22,296 bases of DNA from Candidatus Wallbacteria bacterium (GTDB lineage: Bacteria; Muiribacteriota; JAQTZZ01): positions 1 to 22,296 of the forward strand of contig JAQTZZ010000062.1 in NCBI GenBank assembly GCA_028687545.1, given 5' to 3'. The position numbers and the translations under genes are program-made. Positions 1-6,334 of the stretch are shown piece after piece. The notes below the pieces were generated by a model that was not told the DNA's origin, searched no databases, and saw nothing but the letters and a program-made list of their open reading frames with translations. How positions within the stretch are numbered: the first letter of the stretch is position 1; each line of letters opens with the position of its first letter.

Positions 1-522
1 CACAATGATTTCGGCCCCACGCAGGGCCAGGATCCGTGAGATTTCAGGGAAGTCGCCGTCATAACAGATAATCAGGCCCACTTTTCCGTAATGGATGTCC
101 ACAGTCACCAGCTCATTACCGGGTGTTGACCAGCCCTTGTGTTCCAGACGCTCGGTGGGGAAGAGGTGGGTTTTTCTGTATTTACCGATGATTTTGCCTG
201 AACGATCGATATACAGTGCATCGTTGTAGATAAGATTGCCCTGCCGCTCATACATCGGCAAGACGACATCCACCTGATTTGTCCTGCAGAAATCCGCGAC
301 CCTGCCGGTAGTGGGACCAGGGATCTGCTCCACTACTTTCAGGAATTCATTCAGGGAAACACCAGGCGAAAATGTGGTAGTGATTGACTCTGGAAAAACT
401 ATCAGGTCAGGTTTGGATTCGATTACAGCCCGGCTGGCCCAGGAAAGCATCTTGTCAAGATTATCCTTGATGGCGAGGGGCTTGGCGGAGATCTGGATGC
501 AGCAGACTCGGCATTTACGCAT
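1..522 (-). CDS. Nitrilase-family carbon-nitrogen hydrolase (amidase/carbamoylase), 3' end outside window
   Basis: The first 174 residues of a nitrilase-superfamily amidohydrolase, which cleaves an amide or N-carbamoyl C-N bond through a Glu-Lys-Cys triad. All three are visible: Glu45 in VFPES, Lys117 in YRKTHLFP and Cys153 in IICYDGDFPE. The reading frame runs off the left edge, so roughly the last 80-120 residues are missing. The ATG at 522 is preceded by an AGGA element about 8 bases upstream. It lies 92 bases downstream of the cyclase-family gene on the same strand and may share its transcript. In this neighbourhood of AllFGH and a molybdenum hydroxylase, a role in hydrolysing an amide or carbamoyl product of the pathway is plausible. 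Family certain, substrate unknown. Confidence 0.9.
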   Translation of the reverse strand, partial: MRKCRVCCIQISAKPLAIKDNLDKMLSWASRAVIESKPDLIVFPESITTTFSPGVSLNEFLKVVEQIPGPTTGRVADFCRTNQVDVVLPMYERQGNLIYNDALYIDRSGKIIGKYRKTHLFPTERLEHKGWSTPGNELVTVDIHYGKVGLIICYDGDFPEISRILALRGAEIIV

Positions 523-546
523 TAAATAATCCTCGTTGGATTCATA

Positions 547-585
547 CGGATGTTGAAAAATATTTTATAATTTATTGAACATCCG
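547..585. repeat. Perfect 8-bp inverted repeat around an AT-rich core
   Basis: CGGATGTT at 547-554 is matched by AACATCCG at 578-585, with a 23-base AT-rich loop. It sits in the 92-base gap between the cyclase-family gene and the nitrilase gene. It could be an operator or an mRNA hairpin in the 5' leader of the nitrilase; no T-run follows either arm closely enough to call a terminator. Confidence 0.4.
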
Positions 586-614
586 AAAAGAGTAAAATTT
601 TCCATGTGGCACAG

Positions 615-1376
615 TTATATTTTACTTCCATCATCGAAAGCGACGACACGGGCGAAGGCGGATTCGCCACCCAGAAATTTCCAGGGGAAGATGCCGATGT
701 TCAGACGGCGGTTCAGTACTTTGCCGATCTCTCCGCCCAGGTTTTCGGCATGAATGATGTCGTGGGGGAAGAGCACTATATGCATCAGCTGGTAATGATC
801 CTTTGGAAATAGCTTGTCCTGGGATTTTCCGTGTTTTTTTGCACATTCTTCAGCAAGGTCCGGCCGCCACTCACGTATTTTTGTGTTCATAGGATGGTCG
901 GCTGAGCCGCAGTCCACTCCGATCCACTTGATCTTTTTTTTCATGCACCAGTGGGCGAATTCAATGCTCGGGCCGGGATGTTTGCACATATAACGCACTT
1001 CATCTGCTTCAGGCTGGTCCCAGCCATATTTATGATAGCCGGTATTGATGATCAGAATGTCATGCGGCTTGACTTCCACCCGTTTCTCAATGTCCCTGCT
1101 GGAATAGAATCCATAGTCTTCGGCCATGTCGGACAGGTCTACGACCACACCCGGGCCGAACAGGTCGTCGAGCGGCACTGAGGCGATGTCGCGGCCATGA
1201 GTCACAAAATGCAGCGAGCCGTCCAGATGGGTGCCTACATGGTTTGAAGTAGTGATCACCTGACCGTTGGCTCCATTCGAGGTCAGGCGTTTGAAAAACT
1301 TAACCTGCAGCGGTTCGTAGGTAGGCCAGGGAGGAGTGTTGACTCCGGTGTTCTGTGTGAGATCGTAGAGCTTCAT
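615..1376 (-). CDS. Cyclase-family (kynurenine formamidase-like) metal-dependent hydrolase
   Basis: A 253-residue protein of the cyclase/kynurenine formamidase/isatin hydrolase family, which uses a divalent metal to open cyclic amides or cleave formamides. The hallmark metal motif HxGTHxDxPxH appears as HVGTHLDGSLH at residues 46-56, with His46, His50, Asp52 and His56 intact but Ser in place of the usual Pro. The C-terminal HxxL...HAENLGGEI segment (about residues 193-215) matches the family's second conserved block. Length is typical. The ATG at 1376 has a strong AAGGAG site 6 bases upstream. It starts a minus-strand unit that continues toward the nitrilase gene and diverges from the SecB-like gene. 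A ring-opening step in the heterocycle pathway is inferred from context. Confidence 0.88.
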   Translation of the reverse strand: MKLYDLTQNTGVNTPPWPTYEPLQVKFFKRLTSNGANGQVITTSNHVGTHLDGSLHFVTHGRDIASVPLDDLFGPGVVVDLSDMAEDYGFYSSRDIEKRVEVKPHDILIINTGYHKYGWDQPEADEVRYMCKHPGPSIEFAHWCMKKKIKWIGVDCGSADHPMNTKIREWRPDLAEECAKKHGKSQDKLFPKDHYQLMHIVLFPHDIIHAENLGGEIGKVLNRRLNIGIFPWKFLGGESAFARVVAFDDGSKI

Positions 1377-1471
1377 AGATACTCCTTGAAACTATTTTAA
1401 ATCAGATCCGCGGTTCCACAGCGACCAGGAAATTGTGGAAATTGTATCAGAATGTGTTTCAGGGGACAAGT

Positions 1472-1501
1472 TTGACTGGAAAGACTTTCCGGGTTTATAT
1501 T
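1472..1501 (+). promoter_or_regulatory. Candidate sigma-70-type promoter for the SecB-like gene
   Basis: TTGACT at 1472-1477 and TATATT at 1496-1501 with an 18-base spacer, about 28 bases before the ATG at 1530. It lies in the divergent gap shared with the cyclase-family gene. Confidence 0.55.
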
Positions 1502-1529
1502 GGAATAACTTGAAGCATTTGGAGGATCA

Positions 1530-1988
1530 ATGAATCAGAACGGGGATGCCTTGAAATTCCTGGGATATAAGGTGGACAGGCTTGAGTTTCGTACTGACGA
1601 CCGGCTTTTCACAGTTCAGAAGCATGAACTGACGATGGAAATGAAGGTGAAAAACACTGAGATAGACAAGGAAAAGAAGATAAATGAAGTCCTGATGGAA
1701 CTTAATGTGCGGACCTCAGATGGTGCATTCATCGGATATCTGCAGATCAGGGGTGGATTCCAGCTTCCTGCTTCGGTGGAGGGTTCGGCTGGAAGAACCA
1801 TGGCAGTGGAAGCTCCAGGGATACTATATCCTTATGCCAGGGCCCTGATGAACGGTTCTCTGGCCCTTGCCGGAATCCCGTTACCCGGCTTGCCAGTAGT
1901 GGCGTTTTCCGGCCAGGAAGCACCACAGAATCTGCTGGGACAGGAAACCATTGAAGAGACGGCTAAGAAGAAGCGGACAGTGCATTAG
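1530..1988 (+). CDS. SecB-like protein (export chaperone fold)
   Basis: A 152-residue soluble protein that I read as SecB-like. SecB binds unfolded preproteins and hands them to SecA. The evidence is the block EAPGILYPYARALMNGSL (about residues 92-109), which matches the SecB-family pattern of a hydrophobic strand, then (A/C)P..L(F/Y)PYAR and a helix, followed by an 'AGIPLPGLPVV' turn like the Gly-Phe-Pro-Pro-Leu-x-Leu-Pro segment of SecB. Upstream alternating strands (VLMELNVRTS, GYLQIRGGFQL) fit the SecB beta-sheet. GGAGG at 1521-1525 supports the ATG. It is a lone plus-strand gene between minus-strand catabolic genes, and its TAG overlaps the CoA-transferase TAA by two bases (convergent). 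Identification rests on motif memory, not on an alignment. Confidence 0.6.
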   Translation: MNQNGDALKFLGYKVDRLEFRTDDRLFTVQKHELTMEMKVKNTEIDKEKKINEVLMELNVRTSDGAFIGYLQIRGGFQLPASVEGSAGRTMAVEAPGILYPYARALMNGSLALAGIPLPGLPVVAFSGQEAPQNLLGQETIEETAKKKRTVH

Positions 1989-3172
1989 ATCACACCGGTT
2001 TCTCTTAAATTATCAATCTCGTCTTTTGTATATCCAAGCAGATCAGTCAAGACTGACTCATTGTGCTCACCCAGTTCAGGAGCAGGCAGTGTTTCCAGTT
2101 CATCCTTGAAGCTGCTCATTTTGATCGGATTGCCTGAGATGGTCAGTTCCCCCATCACAGGATCTTCCACATTCATGAACATGTTTCTGGCTTTGAGCTG
2201 AGGATTCTGCATCACCTGCTCGATCTGATTGATCCTGGTGCAGGGAATTTCGATCCTGTTGAGCATTTCTTCCCATTCAGCAGTAGTTTTCCGGATGAAA
2301 ACACGGTCCAGAAGCGGGGCAAGCTCTTCATACCTGTCACAGCGGTCCTTGTTGGTTGAAAAGCGCGGATCAGATAAGAGATCGTTCAGATTCAGGCTTT
2401 GGCAGAAATGCTCCCAGAGCTTGTCGTTGCCTATGGCGACTATCACCCAGGAGTCCATGGTCTTGAAAGCCTGGAACGGAGTGATGGTTGGATGTCGGGC
2501 ACCCAGGGGTCCAGGGGAAGTTCCCGTCATGCTGTAGCGCACCAGGGCATTTTCCAGAATGGCGAGCTGACAGTCCAGCATGGCTACGTCGATCTTCTGG
2601 CCTTCTCCTGTCAGAGCTCTCTGGTAGAGGGCGGCGTTGATGCCGATGGCTGTGAAAAGAGCGGCGGTGATGTCACCGATCGAGGCACCCACGCGTGTAG
2701 GAGGACCATCAGGCCAGCCTGTGATGCTCATGATTCCGCCCATGGCCTGCACGATCATGTCATAGGCAGGTTTCTTTGCCCAAGGTCCCGTATGGCCGAA
2801 ACCGGAACTGGCGGCATAGATTAATCCGGGATTAAGTTTTTTCAAATCAACGTATCCCAGACCAAGTTTCTCCATGGCGCCCGGCCTGAAGTTCTCAACC
2901 AGCACATCGGCGATTTTAGCGAATCTGCGGATGATTTCCTGGCCTTCGGGTTTTTTCAGGTTGACTGCGATGGATTCCTTGCCTCTATTTATAGAGAGAA
3001 AATACCCGCTTCTGTCATTCTTGAATGGCCCGAAATGGCGGGAGTCGTCTCCGCAGCCTGGCTGTTCCACTTTAATCACCCTGGCGCCGAGATCTGAGAG
3101 CAGCATGGTGCAGTAAGGCCCTGCCAGTACCCGTGTGAGATCAAGGACTAGGATATTTTCAAGTGGCTTCAT
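1985..3172 (-). CDS. Family III CoA-transferase (CaiB/BaiF, formyl-CoA transferase-like)
   Basis: A 395-residue family III CoA-transferase, which moves CoA between carboxylic acids through an aspartyl-CoA thioester. The N-terminus MKPLENILVLDLTRVLAGPY is the family signature; RVIKVEQP and VENFRPGAMEKLGLGY follow. The catalytic Asp is most likely Asp167 in GASIGDITAALF, which lines up with Asp169 of Oxalobacter formyl-CoA:oxalate CoA-transferase. I choose the ATG at 3172 because it gives the conserved N-terminus; an in-frame start at 3205 would add 11 unconserved residues. It overlaps the end of the DUF1116 gene by 14 bases, so translational coupling is likely. In this context it may activate the final dicarboxylic or monocarboxylic acid. 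The acid cannot be named from sequence. Confidence 0.9.
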   Translation of the reverse strand: MKPLENILVLDLTRVLAGPYCTMLLSDLGARVIKVEQPGCGDDSRHFGPFKNDRSGYFLSINRGKESIAVNLKKPEGQEIIRRFAKIADVLVENFRPGAMEKLGLGYVDLKKLNPGLIYAASSGFGHTGPWAKKPAYDMIVQAMGGIMSITGWPDGPPTRVGASIGDITAALFTAIGINAALYQRALTGEGQKIDVAMLDCQLAILENALVRYSMTGTSPGPLGARHPTITPFQAFKTMDSWVIVAIGNDKLWEHFCQSLNLNDLLSDPRFSTNKDRCDRYEELAPLLDRVFIRKTTAEWEEMLNRIEIPCTRINQIEQVMQNPQLKARNMFMNVEDPVMGELTISGNPIKMSSFKDELETLPAPELGEHNESVLTDLLGYTKDEIDNLRETGVI

Positions 3173-4427
3173 GGCAGCCCCCGCTGGATTCCAGTTCTTC
3201 CACAAAAGCCCTGAAAGCTTTCTCGAAGCATTCTTTAGGTGGATTTACGAGTCCGGCACCGACTTGTCCGATTCCAGGTTCCTTATGGGCAATTCCGGTG
3301 TTGATGGAAGGCAGGATTCCTGTTTCGATCACCTTGGCCAGATTGACGCCTGTTGGTGTGCCCCGGAAATTCAGTACAGGGATCTTGTATGTTTCATTTT
3401 CCGCATCAGTGATCTCATACATGTCGAGCGTGATGCGCTGGGCGTCCCTGGGTGTGCCTCCCACGAACTGAACGATCGCAGGAGCCGAAGCCATGGCGAA
3501 TCCTCCGATGCCGGAAGTCTCCGTGATCACCGAGTCTCCGATATCAGGGTTGGCGTCTTTAGCGCTGTATCCGGGGAAATAGAGGCCGTGCACTTCCTGG
3601 GCCGGGCCTGTAAACCAGCGTTTGGGCATATGCGAGACACGGATGCCGAAATCGGTGCCGTTTCTGGCCATAGTGGTGATGATGCCGCAACCTTCTATCC
3701 CTTCGGCAGCCTGCACAGTGCATTTGGCAGAGGGCATGGTCAGGTTGAGAAAGAAATGGTCGTTCTTGTGGATGAAGGAAAGCACTTCGGCGACCATTTC
3801 GCGGCTATGTTTGGTTCTGACCATGAAGGGAGCCAGCTCGCGGATAAAGAGTGAAGTCCCGGCTTTATTGCGGTTATGGCCTTCGTCCCCCATCATGAGA
3901 GCCTGGGCGATCAGATTCTTTAGATTCAGTTCTCCTCCATACGCTGATAATGTGTCAGCGAGTACGGGGTAAAGGACGCTTTCCATCCAGCTCAGTTTTT
4001 CAAGCACTTCAGGACTGTATGCACCATAGCGCAACACTTTGCCCAGACCTTCGTTGAGCGTACAGAAGGCGGTATTGCCGTGCGTCTTATTCTGCACCAT
4101 GAAAACAGGCATGCTGGGAGTGATCAGTCCTGCCATCGGGCCGACAGCATTGTGGTGATGGCAGGGCTCGAACTGGACCGCACCCTGAGAGGCTTTGCCG
4201 GCTGCTTCAGAAGGATTGGCGGCCTTCCCCTCATAAATCAGTCCGCCGATGACAGCCCCGCGTAAGGGACCAGACATGCGTTCCCAGGTAATGGGAGGTC
4301 CGGCGTGCAGGAAAAGGTCGCTATGCATGCCAGGAATAACGTCGATGGCCTTGCCAAGCCCGATCAGTGTAGGCTGGGCCTTTTGAATGATCTCTAAAGC
4401 TTTGCGGTTGGCGCTCTTGATGTTCAT
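3159..4427 (-). CDS. allG: DUF1116 protein, AllG/YlbE family (carbamoyltransferase component)
   Basis: A 422-residue DUF1116 protein, about the same length as E. coli YlbE. With FdrA and DUF2877 proteins, YlbE has been reported to form oxamate carbamoyltransferase (AllFGH), which converts oxalurate and phosphate to oxamate and carbamoyl phosphate. Family landmarks include LHAGPPITWERMSGPLRGAV near residue 41, FEPCHHHNAVGPMAGLITPS near residue 87, the NKTHGNTAFCTLNEGLG block and MMGDEGHNRNKAGTSLF near residue 175. GAGAGGG lies 3-4 bases before the ATG. Unusually, it is cut off from fdrA and allH by an opposite-strand TPR gene and so needs its own promoter. It is coupled to the CoA-transferase downstream. 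Family membership is firm; the reaction is transferred by homology. Confidence 0.88.
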   Translation of the reverse strand: MNIKSANRKALEIIQKAQPTLIGLGKAIDVIPGMHSDLFLHAGPPITWERMSGPLRGAVIGGLIYEGKAANPSEAAGKASQGAVQFEPCHHHNAVGPMAGLITPSMPVFMVQNKTHGNTAFCTLNEGLGKVLRYGAYSPEVLEKLSWMESVLYPVLADTLSAYGGELNLKNLIAQALMMGDEGHNRNKAGTSLFIRELAPFMVRTKHSREMVAEVLSFIHKNDHFFLNLTMPSAKCTVQAAEGIEGCGIITTMARNGTDFGIRVSHMPKRWFTGPAQEVHGLYFPGYSAKDANPDIGDSVITETSGIGGFAMASAPAIVQFVGGTPRDAQRITLDMYEITDAENETYKIPVLNFRGTPTGVNLAKVIETGILPSINTGIAHKEPGIGQVGAGLVNPPKECFEKAFRAFVEELESSGGCHEAT

Positions 4428-4448
4428 GATCCCTCTCAGTTTTGGTCG

Positions 4449-4477
4449 AAAAAGGTTCTGATTATTTTATCAGAACC
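4449..4477 (-). terminator. Hairpin plus T-run (terminator or attenuator) just upstream of allG
   Basis: A perfect 9-bp stem, GGTTCTGAT at 4454-4462 and ATCAGAACC at 4469-4477, with a 6-base loop. Read on the minus strand it is followed directly by a run of five T at about 4453-4449, the form of an intrinsic terminator pointing toward allG. It lies only 22 bases before the allG start codon, so it would act in the allG leader rather than behind a gene. No T-run follows on the plus strand. Confidence 0.55.
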
Positions 4478-4569
4478 GGAACCTCAGATAAATAGTCTTG
4501 GACAGGTAGACTTCTTTTAATTGAGACGGATTTCTTTTATCATGTTACAAAATATCCGCAGGAGCAAAT

Positions 4570-6138
4570 ATGCGCTGGATGCTGCTGACTTCGATTTTGT
4601 TTGCTGTTCTGGCTTCAGCCGAAGATTCCCCCGTGCTGCAGAGAAGCACAGAGCACCTGATCAAAGCTTATGAAAATGCCTCTTTCGATGACAAAATTCC
4701 CAGCCTCAAGGAATTCTGCGGCCAGACAGACGAAGCCTCTGTGAATTTCCTGGAAAAAATTGTCCAAAGCAGTGACGAAGCGGAAAAAATCACTGCCCTG
4801 CTCGTCCTGTGGAAGATTGAAAACCCGAAGGCGATTCAAGTGCTTCGCATTCAGGCTGCCGGGAAAGATCCGATCGCCAGCTCAGTCGCGCTTATAAATC
4901 TGTTGCGGATCAAGGACAGGGAAGCGCCTGAGTGGACTTTGAGGGCTTTCTCATTTTTGAAACAGCCTGAATACGACCGGCAATTGGGATCATTGAAGAA
5001 AGACTTGCGATTCATGCAGATCGGATACTGCCCTGTGCTGCAGTCATTTGCCATGAATCTTCACTGGCTGATCGAATTCGGGGCAGAAATGGGGATCACA
5101 ATCCCGCTGGATCTGGCCCGGGATTATGCTGATCCTGAGATTTTCGCAAAACTTTATCCAAGAGACTGCGCTGAAAAGTCCATCGCTGAGGCTTCAAAAT
5201 ATCTTGCCGGCAAAACTGTGCTGCCCAGCCGGAATGCCAGAATCATGAAAGCTCTGGCTCCGATCAGGTTAACAGGTTATAAACAGATTGTACCTGAACT
5301 GATTAAATTCCTGGCTCAGAAAAGTTCGGCCGGAGTGATTGCTCTGGATTACGATTACAGGATTTGCGATGCAGTCTTTCAGATGATTGCCGAACTGCTG
5401 ACTGGCCGGACTGTCGAAGTCAACTTCAAAAGCAGAACCAGGGCTGACCGCCTGATCGCAAAAATGGAGGAAGGGATCACTAAACACGGACTTGACTATC
5501 AGCCGCTGCTGTCCATCGACGACCAGATCTGTGATCTGCTGGAAGAAGGTACCAGGCTGATCGACACAGGAGATTTAGACTCAGGAATCAGGCAGCTTGA
5601 CTCAGCGCTTGTGAAAGACGCGGGCCTGTCTGAAGCTTACGGTGTGCGGGGATGGGCCAGACTGCAAAACAGGAATACAGTGGAAGCAATTGCTGATTTC
5701 GATAAAGCCATTTCACTGTCACCGGAATACTCTGATGCATTTCAATGGAGAGGCATTGCAGAATTGAAAGAAGGAAAAGGGGAAGAGGCTTTCCAGGATT
5801 TCAGCACTGCCCGCAGACTGGAACCGGATAACCTTCTGCATCTTTATTACATGTCTACAGCATCTTTATTCAACAAGGAATTTGAAGAGGCTGTGGATCT
5901 TGCCACGCAGTTTATTGATAAAAATGAGATTTTCATGCCGGTTTTTCAAGTCAGGGCAGATGCATACCGCGAACTCGGTCAACTGGAAAAAGCCCTGAAT
6001 GACGCGAATCAGGCACTGGCGGGAGATCCAGGGAATCCGGCGTTTTTCAAGACAAGGGCACAGATTTACGGGAAAATGGGAAAAACCGGACAGGAAAAGG
6101 CTGATCTTGAGTCGGCCAGGAAATCCGGCGGAAACTAG
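4570..6138 (+). CDS. Exported HEAT/TPR repeat protein
   Basis: A 522-residue protein with a Sec signal peptide (MRWMLLTSILFAVLASA, likely cleaved before EDSP). After it comes a helical repeat region resembling HEAT repeats (about 45-130: 'EKITALLVLWKIENPKAIQVL', 'IASSVALINLLRIKD'), a middle region of no recognised fold, and four to five TPR units from about 325 to 515 with the usual W/Y-G-A-F-P spacing ('AYGVRGWARLQNRNTVEAIADFDKA', 'AFQWRGIAELKEGKGEEAFQDF'). Such proteins are scaffolds for protein-protein contact outside the cytoplasm. AGGAG sits 5 bases before the ATG. It is transcribed against its neighbours and separates allG from the rest of the all/xdh genes; no functional tie to them is visible. 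Its last bases abut the 61-residue minus-strand gene. Confidence 0.85.
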   Translation: MRWMLLTSILFAVLASAEDSPVLQRSTEHLIKAYENASFDDKIPSLKEFCGQTDEASVNFLEKIVQSSDEAEKITALLVLWKIENPKAIQVLRIQAAGKDPIASSVALINLLRIKDREAPEWTLRAFSFLKQPEYDRQLGSLKKDLRFMQIGYCPVLQSFAMNLHWLIEFGAEMGITIPLDLARDYADPEIFAKLYPRDCAEKSIAEASKYLAGKTVLPSRNARIMKALAPIRLTGYKQIVPELIKFLAQKSSAGVIALDYDYRICDAVFQMIAELLTGRTVEVNFKSRTRADRLIAKMEEGITKHGLDYQPLLSIDDQICDLLEEGTRLIDTGDLDSGIRQLDSALVKDAGLSEAYGVRGWARLQNRNTVEAIADFDKAISLSPEYSDAFQWRGIAELKEGKGEEAFQDFSTARRLEPDNLLHLYYMSTASLFNKEFEEAVDLATQFIDKNEIFMPVFQVRADAYRELGQLEKALNDANQALAGDPGNPAFFKTRAQIYGKMGKTGQEKADLESARKSGGN

Positions 6139-6148
6139 AATTCAGATC

Positions 6149-6334
6149 TCAAGGATTTTTCAACAGCAGATTCTGATAGCGTTTCAGGAGGCCGGCCATC
6201 TCGGCATTATTGAAAATAGATGGTTTCCAGTCCAGTTGAACTGTTTTCACTTTTTCTGTTCTTAAATTGTCGGAGAAGACAGACAATCCGATGTTGATCA
6301 CTTGCAGCTCGCTCGAGAAAAGGTCGTTTATCAT
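6149..6334 (-). CDS. Small FdrA C-terminal-domain-like protein (61 aa)
   Basis: A 61-residue protein whose ATG overlaps the fdrA stop codon (ATGA at 6331-6334), which is strong evidence for a real, coupled gene. The pattern LFSSELQVINIGLSVFSDNL...VKTVQLDWKPS resembles the short 'fdrA domain' proteins that accompany FdrA in Firmicutes and, as I recall, the C-terminal tail of longer FdrA proteins (LFxxxLxVINxGLxxFxxxL...VxVDWxPPAGG). The usual PPAGG after DW is replaced here by PSIFN. FdrA here is 508 residues against about 555 in E. coli; adding these 61 gives a similar total, so I infer a tail encoded as a separate chain. It is probably a subunit of the carbamoyltransferase complex. Confidence 0.75.
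   Translation of the reverse strand: MINDLFSSELQVINIGLSVFSDNLRTEKVKTVQLDWKPSIFNNAEMAGLLKRYQNLLLKNP

Noticed and set aside
1377-1529. Minus-strand promoter for the cyclase-family gene
   Set aside because: A TAAAAT lies in the right place but no acceptable -35 hexamer is found at 16-18 bases, so I did not list it.
3135-3854. 239-codon plus-strand open frame
   Set aside because: It lies antisense to the end of allG and the start of the CoA-transferase, both well-conserved genes, and its protein has no recognisable motif or ribosome site.
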